Shown here: positions 44,682-57,050 of the stretch, piece after piece
How the letters are laid out: the number at the start of each line of letters is the position of its first letter
Numbering within the stretch: position 1 is the stretch's first letter
Assembly: GCA_024220505.1 (NCBI GenBank)
Contig: JAKZZE010000003.1
Coordinates: 2,170,001-2,234,000, forward strand
Reading direction: 5' to 3'
DNA from: Rhizopus arrhizus
Taxonomy: Eukaryota; Mucoromycota; Mucoromycetes; Mucorales; Rhizopodaceae
DNA: 64,000 nt
Notes under the pieces: model-generated
Databases searched by the model: none
Told to the model about the DNA's origin: nothing
Seen by the model: the letters and a program-made list of their open reading frames with translations, nothing else
Made by a program: the position numbers and the translations under genes

Positions 44682-45067
44682 TCTATTCTATAAAGCAAAG
44701 CTTTTGTAATAAATGTAAAATGATAAAGACATTGTTCAAGCTGCTTTACTATCAGTGACACAATAACTTGTTGAACACAACGGGAGGGGGTCTCAAGCAT
44801 TTCTATAACCAAATGTATTACTCCCAACATTTACTGTTGTTAAATATCAATTGTGATAATAGTATGACTATTCAAATCATAATACTTGATTATAATTCGT
44901 CCAAAAATTAAGTTGTTACTCATCTCTAGTGAGGGAAACTATAAATGCAGAAAAATGACGGAGTTTAACTTTAGTAATGATGTTTGAATCGTGTAATGCT
45001 ATTTTTTTGTTTTTTTTTTTTTTTTCTCTCTTTTTTTTTTTTTTTCTTATTCATTTGATATATTAAT
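44682..45067. other. Spacer with T-rich leader
   Basis: 3' region of the NUM1-like gene and promoter of the next. Two long T/CT tracts at 45002-45047 end 21 bp before the ATG. Confidence 0.6.
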
Positions 45068-47620
45068 ATGCTCGATATGCAAACAACAGAGTCTTTATGG
45101 CATGACAATTCTCACTCAACAGAAGAATACACAGTGCCTCCAGAGCTACTTCAATCTCTTCGACAGCATGCATTATTTCAACGCACAAACAATGAAAGCT
45201 TTTTACAGAAAATCACCTGCAGTATGCATTTAAGAACTTATGGAACTCGAGATATCATCATTGTCGAAGGCGAACCAGCCAGAGCCATGTTCTTTTTGCT
45301 GAAAGGATCCGTTGATGTCTGTTCTGCTGACTTTGAACGAATTTATGCGAATTTACCTCAAGGATCTTGTTTTGGTGAAATCGGTATCCTTTACTCCATG
45401 CCTCGAACAGCCACTGTGATAGCTCGAAGCCGATGCATCGTTGCCTCATTGACAGCTGAAGAGGTCAATAATATATTACCTCATTACCCAGAAGTGGAAA
45501 GGATGCTTCGATTTGAAGCTGAAGAAAGATTGGCTGTATTGAACAAGAGCAAAAGCCTAAAGACGGCTGATAAAATCAGTTTAAAGCCCTTGACAGAACG
45601 TAATATTGAGGACTGTACTGGAACACATCAATTATTACAAAAAGTAATACTTTCACATCATCTGAGATATGTTTATTCACCTTTTCTAGTATAGATTCCC
45701 TACTTTCAAGGTTGCCCTGAAGAATTTTTGCATCTTGTTTCACTAAAAGTTGAACCACGTCATTATGCACCTAATGCGATTATTATTAAAAAGGGTGAAT
45801 ATGGAAATGAATTGATTTTTATTATTAGTGGTAAGTGAATGAACCAGATGATGATGACCCTATATTTATGATAATCAGGTACTGTCGAATTTACCAAGCC
45901 GATCAAAGGGGATTCAGAAGATGCTGTGCCCATTACACGTTTAGGACCAGGTGATTATTTTGGGGATATTTCAGTTTTACTAAACACCCCACGTGCAACT
46001 GACGCAAGGGCAGTAACAGCATTAGAGCTTTATATTTTAAAAAAATCGGATTTCATTCAAGTCCTTGACCATTTCCCATCTTTATTAGACCATTTTAAGT
46101 CAATGGCAGAAAGCTCGTTAAATCAGTTGAAATCCATGGTAAGTAAGATTTAAAATCACCTTTTTTCTTTCTTTTTAAATACATTTTATATCGAATAGAC
46201 AGGCATGGATGTGGTCATGGAAACAGCAGGTAAGTAAAATAGTATAGACAGAAAGAGAATATTGATGAGAAAAGTGAATTTTATAGACACTCCTATTTCT
46301 CCGCTCATCCATCAGGAACCCTCTCCTGAAGGACCCTCATTAACTATTCCACCGAGTTCCGTATGTAGTACAACAACGGACCAAGACCCAACCTTGTTAC
46401 CTCCAACAGCTGCCAACGTTCTAAAGAATACAGAGACGAGAAGAAGAAGAGCAAGTGTGGCCATATGGTCTGATCCAAATTTGGTTGCTCTTGCCAATCG
46501 CAACCTCAAGCCCAGCCAGGAAACGTCCAAGATGAGTATCGAAAGCGTGATTCAACCACTAGACTCTAAGCCTTTTCAGCCAAAAACCTCAAGTTGGCTA
46601 GGTCTACTGAACGAAGACACTTTATCACGCATCGTAAACTATCTCGATCTTAACAGCATTCTTCGGCTCTCGACGGTTTCTAAAAAATGCCGAGAATTTA
46701 TTCAACAAAACGACAAAATTTTCACACTGCTTGATTTGAGTCAAATCAACAAGAAGGTCACAGACAGCAATATCAAGCACATTGTGCGTCTTGTTGGACA
46801 TTGCCACCCACGACATCTGAATCTATCCCAGTGCTTTTACTTGACCGATGACGGATTTAAGGAATTGGTGGGTAACATGTCCCACATCGAGACCATGGAC
46901 CTCAACTCATGTTGGCTCTTGACTGACAAAAGTCTCGGTCTGCTCGCCACAGCCTGTCCACAACTCACACGACTCGACCTGTCCAACTGCCGAAAGATCA
47001 GTGACATCGGCATCTTTAGGCTACTGGACGAAAAGGCCTCTCGAGATTACCCGACCCTGAAAGAGCTCTCGCTGTCTTACTGCAAAAAGCTATCGGACAT
47101 GACCATGCAACACTTGGCCCACTACTGCTCTAGCACCCTCGAATACCTCAACATTCAACGATGCACACGCATCACCGATCAGGGCTTTTCAACCTGGACA
47201 GAGACTCGGTTCCCTCTACTGAAATTTCTAAATCTGAACGATTGCAGCTTCTTGACGGATCAAGCCATTGCCTATCTTGTCTATGCCGCGCCTCACCTCA
47301 ATCACCTCTCGTTGAGCTTTTGCTGTGCATTGTCGGATAGTGCGATTGAACGGCTGGCGGTCTTGCAGGAGTTGCATGATCTGGACGTGAGCTTCTGTGG
47401 TGCGGCCGTGTCAGATCTATCCGTACGTACCCTCCTATCCTCCAAGTCCGTCTTTCTGCTTAATATCAGAGGCTGTGTACGAGTGACAGATTCGGCTGTT
47501 CAATCCATCCTAGAATTAGGACGATTAAAGACGTTGAATATCAGTCAGTGTCCTGGTATCAGTACTAATGCAAAGGAAATCATTCGAGGATCTGAAAAAT
47601 TGCAGCAACTTATAGCTTAA
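45068..47620 (+). CDS. Double cNMP-binding domain / F-box / LRR protein, 778 aa
   Basis: Exons 45068-45643, 45695-45830, 45879-46138, 46199-46229 (31 nt) and 46287-47620 join in frame. Residues about 30-150 and 195-330 are cyclic-nucleotide-binding domains. The phosphate-binding cassettes read CFGEIGILYSMPRTATV and YFGDISVLLNTPRATDARA; both keep the Arg that contacts the phosphate, but the second has Asp for the usual ribose-binding Glu. A Ser/Thr-rich linker with RRRRAS (a PKA-type site) follows, then an F-box (LGLLNEDTLSRIVNYLDLNS, about 438-480) and some ten AMN1/FBXL-type leucine-rich repeats (LNLSQCFYLTDDG, LDLSNCRKISDIG). By architecture this would be a substrate receptor of an SCF ubiquitin ligase under cAMP or cGMP control. 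It is not a PKA regulatory subunit: no dimerisation domain is seen. Confidence 0.9.
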
Positions 47621-47764
47621 AAAAAGTTTGTATATAATGTATATACAGTGTCATTATCAATTCAGTATATATCGTTTTCTTCCTTGTAAAATAAAAAACC
47701 AACATTCTTGCTATACATAAATCATTTATATACTTTAAAATTTACAACAGAGGAGGGGTATGAC

Positions 47765-50696
47765 TTAGTATGATTTCACAGAACTTGTTGATTCGCGTCT
47801 CATCGCTCTATCATATCCCATGCGAGACCTTTGTTGAATAAAAGCAGCTGCTTTACTTGTGGGAGTTTTGTTTGATGCAAACGAAGTGGGGTTTCTTTCT
47901 AGCTTATCCCAAATGAATATCGTAAGTACCTTGAGCATGTCAATAATCAGAAAGATACCAAGTGAAATTGCAATGATAATCACACCACGAACCCAACCAA
48001 TACCAGCAATGTTTTGATCTTCTCCAAACACGCCATACACCGAAAGCACAAGAGCGATCACTTGAGTTCCCAGCACAATCACAGTGAAAACAATAGAGGG
48101 TAGGCTCTTCCACCAAAATGTATTTGTACGAGTGGAAAAGATGACAAAGTGAGGAGCTATTGTGAGTGTAAGTGAGCTGCAGACAAAAATAAAATAAAAT
48201 CTTACCAGAAGAGATATGTAGATACATGATGGTAGAAAGTTCACCAGGGGTAGCATGCAAAACATCACGAAAGATATAAAAGTGAGCAAATGAAAATAGA
48301 GAAAGAGCAACGGCAAGCACAAAAGAGAGCACAATCAAAAGTCGAAGTCGCCACATGTTGGGTGATGGAGAGATACTGACGTTGTCTACAGCCATGATCA
48401 ACGTAGCCGCATCATTCAATAAGGAGATCAAGATGAGAAACACAGGCGGCATCTTCCAATCTTCCGCAAGTGTAATGACAAAAAAGAAGAGCAAAAAGTG
48501 GATGGTGGACGTGATTCTGTAAAGGGCATAAGATTGTAATCGCTGAAAGATGATTCTTGATATCTTGATACCGTCAATAATCGCAGACAGACCAGGTTCC
48601 AACAGCACAATGTCCGAAGCGGATCGAGCCGCATCCGTCGCTCCTGCCACTGCGATACCTACATTGGCCTTCTTAAGGGCAGGCGCATCGTTGACACCAT
48701 CCCCTGTCATGGCTACAAAGTATCCACGTTCTTGAAGCAATTCAACCACTCGGTATTTATGCTCTATACAAACACAGTGAGATGACAGTCTCTTGACGCG
48801 CCCTATCTTTTACCTGGAATCACTCGAGCGAATCCATCGGAATACAAACACATGTCTGCGATCTCTTGATCTGATTTACTCGTATCGGCCAATTCATCCG
48901 CATCCATGATGTTTTGACCCATGCCTAACCTTCCAGCGACTTCTTTGGCTATCACCCTTTGATCACCCGTGATCATCTTGACCGAGATACCAAACTGCTG
49001 GCATTCGGCCAACGTCTCTGCAGAGTCATGTCTTGGTGGATCGATCAAGGTCAATAGACCGATGAGCTCCCAACGATCCATGCCATCGACCGTACGAGCG
49101 ACAGCCAGAGATCTCAGGCCGCGACTCGCAAAGGAATCCACCATGGCCTCAGCCTCCGCATCCCCTCCGACCAGCTCAAAGATGGCGGGAGGTGCGCCCT
49201 TGGCGACACGGAATGTCGCGAGCGTAGAGAGATCCTGAACCGTGGCCTGAGCGGTTTTGTCCACTGGATTGAACGGCTTGAAAGAGATGAGTTTGTAGCC
49301 TTGGACTGTGTGGCTACCATCGTTCATCACTTGAGGATGCTGTGCTTCAGCGGCCGTTCGAACGGCGAATTCGATAGGATCATCCGTGGCTACCTCAGAG
49401 GCCAAGTAAGAGTAAAGTAAAATGTCGTTCTTTTCATACGTTTTCGAAAGATGGGGTTCATCAAAGGTCAGCTCGTTCTTGGTCAGTGTACCGGTCTTGT
49501 CACTGCAAAGAATAGAGACCGACGCAAACTCCTCAACGGCCGTCAATCGCTTCACGATCACTTGACGCTTTGCGAGTTGCTTGGCTCCGATGGCCATCGT
49601 CACAGACATCACGGTAGGTAAGCCAACAGGAATTCTAATTGAAGTTTAAATTACATCTTTTTACCAGAGGCAATGTCTATCACTTACGCAGCGATCGTCA
49701 GGACCACCATCTCGTTCAGAATAGCCAAGACTTGATCACCCGTGATCGTTCCCGATGTATTTTTTTGCTCGACCAAGTCATAGACAAACAAGACGAGGAC
49801 GAGGAGGATGGAGATGATGATCAGAAAGTTTCCGATGTAATTAATCACCTTTTGAAACCGTCCAGAGTCTGTCGTGACCGTGATCAGACTCGCTGTCTTT
49901 CCGATGAACGTATCGGGCCCGGTACGAACGACGACCGCCTGCTGCTGTCCCTGCTTGACAACACAGGATGAATAGACCAAGCTGCCCGGTTTCTTTTTGG
50001 ACGGTAAGGATTCACCAGTGAGCGAACTCTGATCGACCTGGAGGTCGGTCTCGATCGCCTCTCCAGAGGCACCTATCCCCAAGAGTTTGGCATCCGCTGG
50101 CACGATATCTCCCAATCGCAACACCACAATGTCTCCCACCACAATGTCTCCCGAGGCCACCTCGACCAACTGGCCATTACGCCAACAGCGACAGTGGAGT
50201 GCCAAGCTGTCCTTTAAGGAGGCAATCGCAGACTCTGCTCGGTTTTCTTCTACATATCCAATCACGGCATTGATGATCAGCATACCCAAGATGATGCCGA
50301 AATCAAGCCAGTCTTTGGTTAATGCGGTCAAGATGAGTGATATTTCCATCAAATAAGAAATCGCTCCTGTAACTAACAGAGAACACTGGTTACTCTTTGG
50401 CCCGTTCTCTGTCCTTTGCTCTTACAAAACGATAAAAAGTGTAAAAGTTTATTTCTCTTCTTCTCCGTCAGCTCATTTCTTCCAAATCGACTTCTTCTTT
50501 CAAGCACTTGTTCGTCTGTAAGTCCAAATGTCGGTTTTGTTTGCAAGTAAGGTTCTAAATGCACTGGTACTTTATCTGTCAACGTGTGTTCCTTTTCTGC
50601 GGCTGATGGAGTTGAATTGGTCAAAGGGACTGCTTCCTCTCGATAAGTTCTATATAAACCAATATCCTCTGGTTCTGATACCTTGCGATATCCCAT
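47765..50696 (-). CDS. PMA1: Plasma membrane H+-ATPase (P3A-type), 908 aa
   Basis: Exons 50426-50696, 49688-50372, 48814-49634, 48206-48763 and 47765-48156 join in frame. It pumps protons out of the cell using ATP, energising nutrient uptake. Signatures in order: LTGES (actuator), phosphorylated Asp in CSDKTGTLTKNE, VAKGAPPAIFEL (nucleotide-binding), MITGDQ and TGDGVNDAPALK (hinge), then GATDAARSASDIVL. About ten membrane segments are visible, four before and six after the catalytic loops, including VVLTIAAIPVGLPTVM. The size and the proline after the fourth segment match the P3A subfamily. The C-terminal tail ends RRESTSSVKSY; fungal Pma1 tails are phosphorylated for glucose activation, which may hold here. 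It converges with the F-box/LRR gene (144 bp between stops). Confidence 0.96.
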
Positions 50697-51882
50697 TTTT
50701 TTTTTTTTTTTAGTTTTAAAAAAGAAGAGGAATAAAAAAAAAAAACAAGAAAACTAGTTTTTACTATAAAAAGAAGACGGTAATTAAAGTGACTTTTTGG
50801 ATGTGGCTCAGGGCAACTCAAGGGGGGCTTTTTTTCAACCCCAGATTTTTTTTTTTTTTTTACAAAAAAAAAACATGCAAATGCGATCGTATAATTATTA
50901 TTCGAGTAGGATTGAATGATAGGGTCTCTATGTCTGTTGACTAAAGAAACAGCAAGAGAACCTTGTTGATCGATCTGATGAATGTCCCTGAGAAAAGCAC
51001 AAGCCATTTTGATCTTTTGTGTGCTTTGAGAGTGATCAGGGTTTAAATAGGATTTGAACCCATCACATAGCCTCAAAGATTTTCATTTCATCAAGAACAA
51101 TGATTTATTCCCTTTGATAGATGTCAATCATTCCAAATCATTTATTTGCAAGCTTTTTGACATCGAATCTTGGCAAGGACATTCATTGATTTACTAACTT
51201 TGAAACGATATTTTATGAGATTGCTCTGTAAGGTGCATAAACACACACAGCAATGAATTTGAATAAATAGGATCAGTCAAATTGGTATCTTGATTGCTTA
51301 TAAACAAATGATTTTTAATGTGATGTCATTATTATCCAAATTTGTAAGAACGAAAACGCTACTCTTTAAAGATGTAGATTCTAAAAACAAAATGAAGGCA
51401 AATAATTGATATGTTTCATCTAAGCTTTTGAATAGATTTTATATATTAAAAAAAAAGCCTGGCAAAGAATGAATTGCTTTCTCCAAGGAATGGAATACAA
51501 GATGATGCAAGATTAACTTGTAAAAAAATACCAATATTTGTTCAATAACAAATGAACAGTAAATAATAATAAAAAGAAAGGTCGAGAGGTTCATTAGAAC
51601 AGGACAATCTCTTTTTTTTTTTTATCATTCATGTATCGTGAGTTTATAATGTGTTTTCACTCTTGAATTCTTTTGGCTTTCATGCTTGTCGAGAGAAAGG
51701 CTCACGTTGGATTGCTTGCATGATTTTTCATAGTCATTTGACTGAACAATGGGACATTTTAAATCACAGTAACCAGAATTGAGTAGTACAATTCTTTACA
51801 ACCAAAAAAAAAGAATTACTTTTTCTTTCCCCTCTTTTTTTTTTTTTTTTTTTCTTTTTCTTTTTTTCTTTACCATTTCCCA
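50697..51882. other. Divergent promoter region of PMA1 and the F-BAR gene
   Basis: No gene seen. A 12-nt A-run on the minus strand lies directly upstream of the PMA1 ATG and a CT-rich tract (51827-51876) upstream of the F-BAR ATG. A frame at 50621-51076 (-) is low-complexity. Confidence 0.55.
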
Positions 51883-53365
51883 ATGTTAGAGACCAACCAA
51901 GAAGATGATTTAAAAATAAAATATAATTTTTGGGTAAAGTATTTCTATTTAGAAACGAATGTACTTATTTGTTTGTTAGTCTTCAGATGAATCTGCCCTG
52001 AATATTTTATTGAATCGATTAAGTCAAGCCAAACAGACATTCTCTACTGTTCTTCATTTTCTTCAACAAAGGTAATAATAAAGAAAAAGGTCTTCTTTTG
52101 TTTAATGTGGAGATGATTAGAGTACAAATTGAACAAGAGTATGGAAACAGATTATATAAGCTATCTCAATCTATATTAGAAAGCCCATTTGATGTATTAC
52201 TGTCCACAACCGAGATCACTGCAAGAACCCATATTGAATTAAGTCAAAATATAAGCGAAATGTTGGAGATACCATGGATGCATCATTTAAAGCAGCAGCA
52301 AGCATCAAGACATGCAGTAAATACATTGTCAATCATTTTCTTCTTCTCATCTTTTTTAGATCAAGCATCAAATAAAAAATGTGCAGAATATGAAGATGAC
52401 ATACGATCGTCATTTAAAAAAAGTAGGTGCATCATCCCCATTTCAACTCACATATTCAATTCTTTTTCCCTTTAGGCCCATCATGCCTATATTGCAGCAT
52501 GTCAAAGCTCTACAGATCCAATAGATATCAGCATATTAGATCAAGAGTATCAAATAGCAGTCGATCTATCACAATCCTCTCACTGGACACACCACTGGGA
52601 AACATCTTTGGATGACATCCAATCATTAGAAACAAACAGGTTACAGATATTAAAGTCAATCGTCAACACTCTTGCACACATGTTGACTTATACTTGTTCT
52701 AATGATGAACAAGTAAGTTCTTTTTTCTTCATATACATCATAACCCAGTGACACACTAGATAGGCTTGTCAAAGGATGATGTCAACCATGGAAGATTTAG
52801 ATGTGAACGAATCCATGAATAAATTCATACGAGAGCATGGAACAGGAAAGATAAAACCAGGTAAATAAAAAGTTCTGTAGATGACTTCCATGTTCATAAC
52901 GTATCTAGTCATACCAAACTATACACAATACAAAGAGACAAGAAGAGTGAGTAAAGCAGAAAAGGATGACGATGAACCGAATCCACTGCAGCCACTACCG
53001 CATCCAGTGAAACAAGAAAGCAGACAGGTAAATACTCTCTCGTGCCATGTTGACAGACGGCTGAACTGTTGTTACCTAGGATACCAGACTTCTTCAGTAT
53101 CCTCTGCAACCAAGGTACCCATCGGATTCAGTACTACAAGACTGGTATAGTAAGTAGGCCCCCCTCCCCGTCTTTATACGCGTTCACTCATCATCCAACA
53201 GATCACGAAAACGATCATCACCAGACGATCCGAACCTCGTTTGAACCCGCGACCAAGAAGCCATCGATCTTTTCATTTCATTTTCTTAAAAGAAGGAAAA
53301 AATCAAAAAGCAGAAAGCATTCACTTTCCCTTTTTAGTCAAGTGTACTATCGCACCATGTCCTAA
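51883..53365 (+). CDS. F-BAR (FCH) domain protein, 9 exons, 362 aa
   Basis: Nine small exons (51883-51933, 51980-52071, 52121-52316, 52360-52422, 52476-52712, 52764-52860, 52909-53027, 53080-53149, 53202-53365) join in frame with introns of 43-53 nt. The protein starts YNFWSSDES and continues LNRLSQAKQTFSTVLHFLQQ, VQIEQEYGNRLYKLSQS and NVQNMKMTYDRHLKKAHHAY, the standard pattern of an FCH/F-BAR membrane-bending dimer (about residues 14-270). A Pro/Lys-rich tail with a basic run (KRRKKSKSRKHS) ends the protein; there is no SH3 or RhoGAP domain, unlike Bzz1, Hof1 or Rgd1. A role in cortical membrane curvature or endocytosis is inferred. Its stop overlaps the stop of a convergent small gene. Confidence 0.85.
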
Positions 53366-53670
53366 TTGATAAAATCATATTCTTTATTTTTAATACCCAC
53401 TGCACGTAAAGCAGAGGATTTCCATGACCAAGGCCTGTCGGGCTGTTTCAAAAGCGAGCTTTCCTCCTCTTCCTCTTCATTCACAGCCATCGGCTCCGTG
53501 TGTGCTCTTTGGATGCCGTACTTTGGTCTTTGGATGGCTGTGTAAGAAGAGGACCGGGTGCGAGAGAAATGTCGACTGTATTTTTGACAAAGTGAAGAGG
53601 TCCATGTGTTTTTCTTGTGTAAATCAACCTGTTGATCCCTTTCTGGATTTAATAAGCTGTTTTTTGACAT
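53362..53670 (-). CDS. Hypothetical small basic protein, 102 aa
   Basis: Single exon from ATG 53670 (MSKNSLLNPERDQQ) to TAG 53362-53364. The frame is open 20 codons further up, but the extension is low-complexity (FFFKKKPP) and lies in an A/T leader, with TTTATAAA-like sequence about 40 bp upstream, so I chose the inner ATG. The protein is rich in Ser, Arg and Lys, with RTRSSSYTAIQRPKYG, an EEEEEE run and a C-terminal RPWSWKSSALRAVG. No domain is recognised. Codon use and absence of stops suggest it is real. It converges tail-to-tail with the F-BAR gene, stops overlapping by 2 nt. Confidence 0.6.
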   Translation of the reverse strand: MSKNSLLNPERDQQVDLHKKNTWTSSLCQKYSRHFSRTRSSSYTAIQRPKYGIQRAHTEPMAVNEEEEEESSLLKQPDRPWSWKSSALRAVGIKNKEYDFIN

Positions 53671-56600
53671 TTTCTTGGCGGGGGGTTTTTTTTTAAAAAA
53701 AAAAGAAGGAGGTTTATAAATAAAAGGCACCTTCTAATAATAGCAAGGCTCTTTTTTAAAAAAAAAAGTTTTTCTTCTCGGTTGTTCTAGACTTGATTAG
53801 GAGAAAGAAAGGATTCTAACGAAACAATTAAACTGGTGTCATTGCTTTTGTTATGAGTCTTATGGTCAATGTATGGATTGTACATTGTACGATTATGCAG
53901 CATAATGACTTGGAATCTGAGCTAGTGATACAGTCTAGACTTTGAATACACTTTGTTTTCATACATCAAATAAACTACACAGACCGAGGATGACTTGGAC
54001 TTATGAACCCACCGTTACAAACTGTACATGTCACTAGGAAACAAGTGACATCCAAAGGGTTGAACTCTGGCAGGTAACACAGACCCATCAAAATGATCAT
54101 CAGAGAATGTCATTCCTGCAATAAGGTTCCGAAAAGAAGACTAACTTGATAGAAAAGATCCAGAGACTTCTTTGTCTCTCGAGCACAAGACGCCTACTGA
54201 ACCTCTTTTTCCCATGCTTTTCAAGGTACCGTCAGTTTTGGACCACCTCAGTCTATGCTTGATGGCAACATGACGTAAGACGTCGTTTTCTAAAGCAAAC
54301 AAACCCGAGTCCCCTATTCCATCACAAAAAAAAAAAGTCCACTGATCTTTCTTTTGTCCATCGTTCTTATCGGCCGCACCATCCAGTCGGCCCGAGAAGG
54401 TCAGCAGCGACTTGGGTGCGGACAGGAAGCGATCCGATGGGCCATGTCATGAGGAGGTCCCTCTGTTCAAGAAAAGAGACATGATGGAGATAGTTCCCAT
54501 TTTTGAATTTCCAAACGATCCCTTTCACAGTCCATCAGCGTTGACCTGCCAAATCCATAGCGGATCACTTCAAAGGATGATGTGTTGAGCCTTTGGACTG
54601 AGAACAGGTTGTGAAACTCCCTGCCTTGCTTCTTTGCACGCCAGATAACAATATCCACTACAAATCCAAGAGTAACCCCCTATCAAAGAGCACAGCAGGC
54701 GCCATTCTGAGCCCATGTCTTTACAGTTGAAACGCAAAGCTTTGTGATGCCATTCTTTTTCAAAGAAGAGGACAAATCCCCCCAAAAACACACACTTTGG
54801 TTTTACCATGTCTTTCTTCAACCAAAAAAGGGGGGATGTGTCCATCGTCTGATGTGAACAAAAGCTGTGGCCCTTGGGTGACCTTGCTTCTTTCCTCAGT
54901 TGGGTCACTGCACGATGAAAAGATCTTTTTCTCTGGGGGCCCATGATCAGGAACTCTGACTTTCTCAAGCAAAACGCTTGTGATTTTCAACAGGATGGTC
55001 TGTATTCGATCGCCCTGCTTCTTTTGCACACACAGGGTGTTCATGGACCGAGTTGACAGGACCCGACGGCCATGAACAGCATGCGTACCTTGAGTGCATC
55101 CAAAGAGGTGGAAAGGGGCATGCGACTGGGGTGGGTTTGGATAGCGAGTGAGCAGACTGCGTACATAGGTCTATCAAGACCTTACTGAGTGGTAGAAGAA
55201 AACAGGTCTTTGGATCCTCTGTACACTAAACAGTGTAGGGTTCAAGCAAGGGACCGATCCTGTTGGAGACTGCCTTGGTGGTCCAGATGAGGATGACCGG
55301 ATAGGAAGGGCTGGATGTTGAGATACATAGAGAGAACATGAGTATGCATGCAAGAAATCAAGATGAATGGGTTGATTCGAGTCGTGCTTGGTGCAAAAAA
55401 CAGTGAGGATTAGAAAAAGAAGAGGATGATTGAAAGACGTTGAGACTTTCATGTGAGATACTCTGCAAGTCATTCTTGGCGTGTTGAACAAACATCACAG
55501 GGAAATTGAACAAATGGATGACACAAATTTATTTTATGTATTTCAAACGAGTGTGTCATCATGAAAGAATAAGCCGCCTACTGCAGCTGTCTTTCATCTA
55601 ACCAAGCAATGAAAAAGAAACCAGAGTGAAAGATTTCACTGTGAATAGTGAGCAGAGTGTCTCTTGTTTGACAAAAGTCAAGTTTTAAAGCAAAGAGTGG
55701 CCAGAGAGGGTGACACAGATGATTAAATGCACGTTTTTTTTTTTTTCATTGTCTCCGCCTGGTTATAAGAAAAAGGTCGCTGATTTTCAAATGGATTTAA
55801 ATTCGATTGCCGATAAGCGTCTTTTTATGTTTAAGGGCTGATGTCTATTGTAGCCAAGTAATAAAATGAAAAAGAAACAGATGGCTAGTTTCTTTAGATG
55901 TTTGTTACTAAAAGTTCTCCGTGTTCCATATGAAGAAAAAAAGAAACAAAAAGATCACAAGTTGTTGTACAAAAAAGAGTCTATTGAAAGTAAATGCAGG
56001 GGGGGGGGAAAGAGGAAGAAAGAGCTGTTGGTTCTTTCTTGTTTCATGTTTAAATGTATTGCCATAGTTTCTCTATCACTGTCTTAAAGCCTAGTTATGG
56101 GTCGGGTATCCATGATACAGTACTTGTACAAAACATCACAAAAGATGGCACCTGATGAATGCATTCGAACCTGTCTTTTTATGGCATCGGCTTTACACTA
56201 AATAAAATAACGAGTGCTACTTTTTTGCCTCATATAAGCTTGAAGCACTCTAACGATGAGTCATGTATGGGAATTGATTGAAAAGAGATTTCAATTGTCA
56301 ATTGAATAAAAGGAGACAAGAGAATGAGACAGGGAAAAAAAAAAAAAGTGTGTGTGTGTGGTTTATTCAACAGGGATTATTTCTCAATTTTAAATGTAAT
56401 TCAATTGAGTTGATAAAAAGAAGGACAGAAATTAGAAATGACGATGTAAAGATGATTTTGTATTGTATTTGGTTTACATCATCTTCTGTCATTTGTATAA
56501 ACTATTAAATATTTAATATAAGCATGAAATAACATCTTTTGATGAATTATATCAAACAAAAAACACTTTATACTTTTTTGGATGTAAGAGATCATGCCTT

Positions 56601-57050
56601 GAATATGTAAAACACAAATAATCTTCACATCCATTGACCTACTCAGCCATCATTACTTTTTAAGCAAGAATAAAATAAATCAAAATGTAAAATTTTCAAG
56701 TGTGCAGAGACAAAAATTTTTTTTTGCCTCTTTTGAAATAAGAATAAAAAAAAAAAAAAAGAAAGTCTGATAGGGGCTTTTGTTGTTGTTGTTGATTTGT
56801 AAGCCTTTTTTTTTTCTCAATAAACAAGCTTGATCAATGAGCTTATCTAGCTTGGGCTGCATGCTGTACAAATATCGGAATAAGAAAAGAATGTTAAATG
56901 CACAGAAAAGAAAGCGCGTGGCAAACTGTACTGTTCCAGGCCTAGAAAAGCTGGATCGGGCTCCTTACTCTTTTTAGTGTAGCGGGTCTAAAAAAGTATA
57001 AAAGCCTTTATTTCTCTTTTTTTTTTTTTTTTTCCTCCTTCTTTTTCAAC
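53671..57050. other. 3.4-kb region; part unusually GC-rich, no resolved gene
   Basis: About 54180-55490 is visibly richer in G+C than other spacers, as genes here are. Minus-strand frames at 55174-55491 (with MKVSTSFNHPLLFLILTVFC, signal-peptide-like), 54965-55177 and 54570-54968 could be pieces of a multi-exon gene, but I could not join them. The rest (55500-57000) is AT-rich with no gene seen. Confidence 0.35.
56997..57004 (+). promoter_or_regulatory. TATA box of the small gene at 57051
   Basis: TATAAAAG lies 47 bp upstream of the ATG, followed by a CT-rich leader (57010-57046) ending TTCAAC before the ATG. Confidence 0.5.

Noticed and set aside
51040..51060. tRNA-like B box (GGTTCAAATCC on the minus strand)
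   Set aside because: Flanking bases do not form a T stem and there is no A box, anticodon arm or acceptor stem around it.
50621..51076. 151-codon minus-strand frame overlapping the PMA1 start
   Set aside because: Low-complexity Lys/Phe runs from A/T tracts, no motif; it lies in the PMA1 promoter and overlaps its first exon in another frame.
53069..53365. 98-codon frame as a separate small gene
   Set aside because: It reads through two introns of the F-BAR gene in a different frame; the spliced F-BAR model accounts for the sequence.
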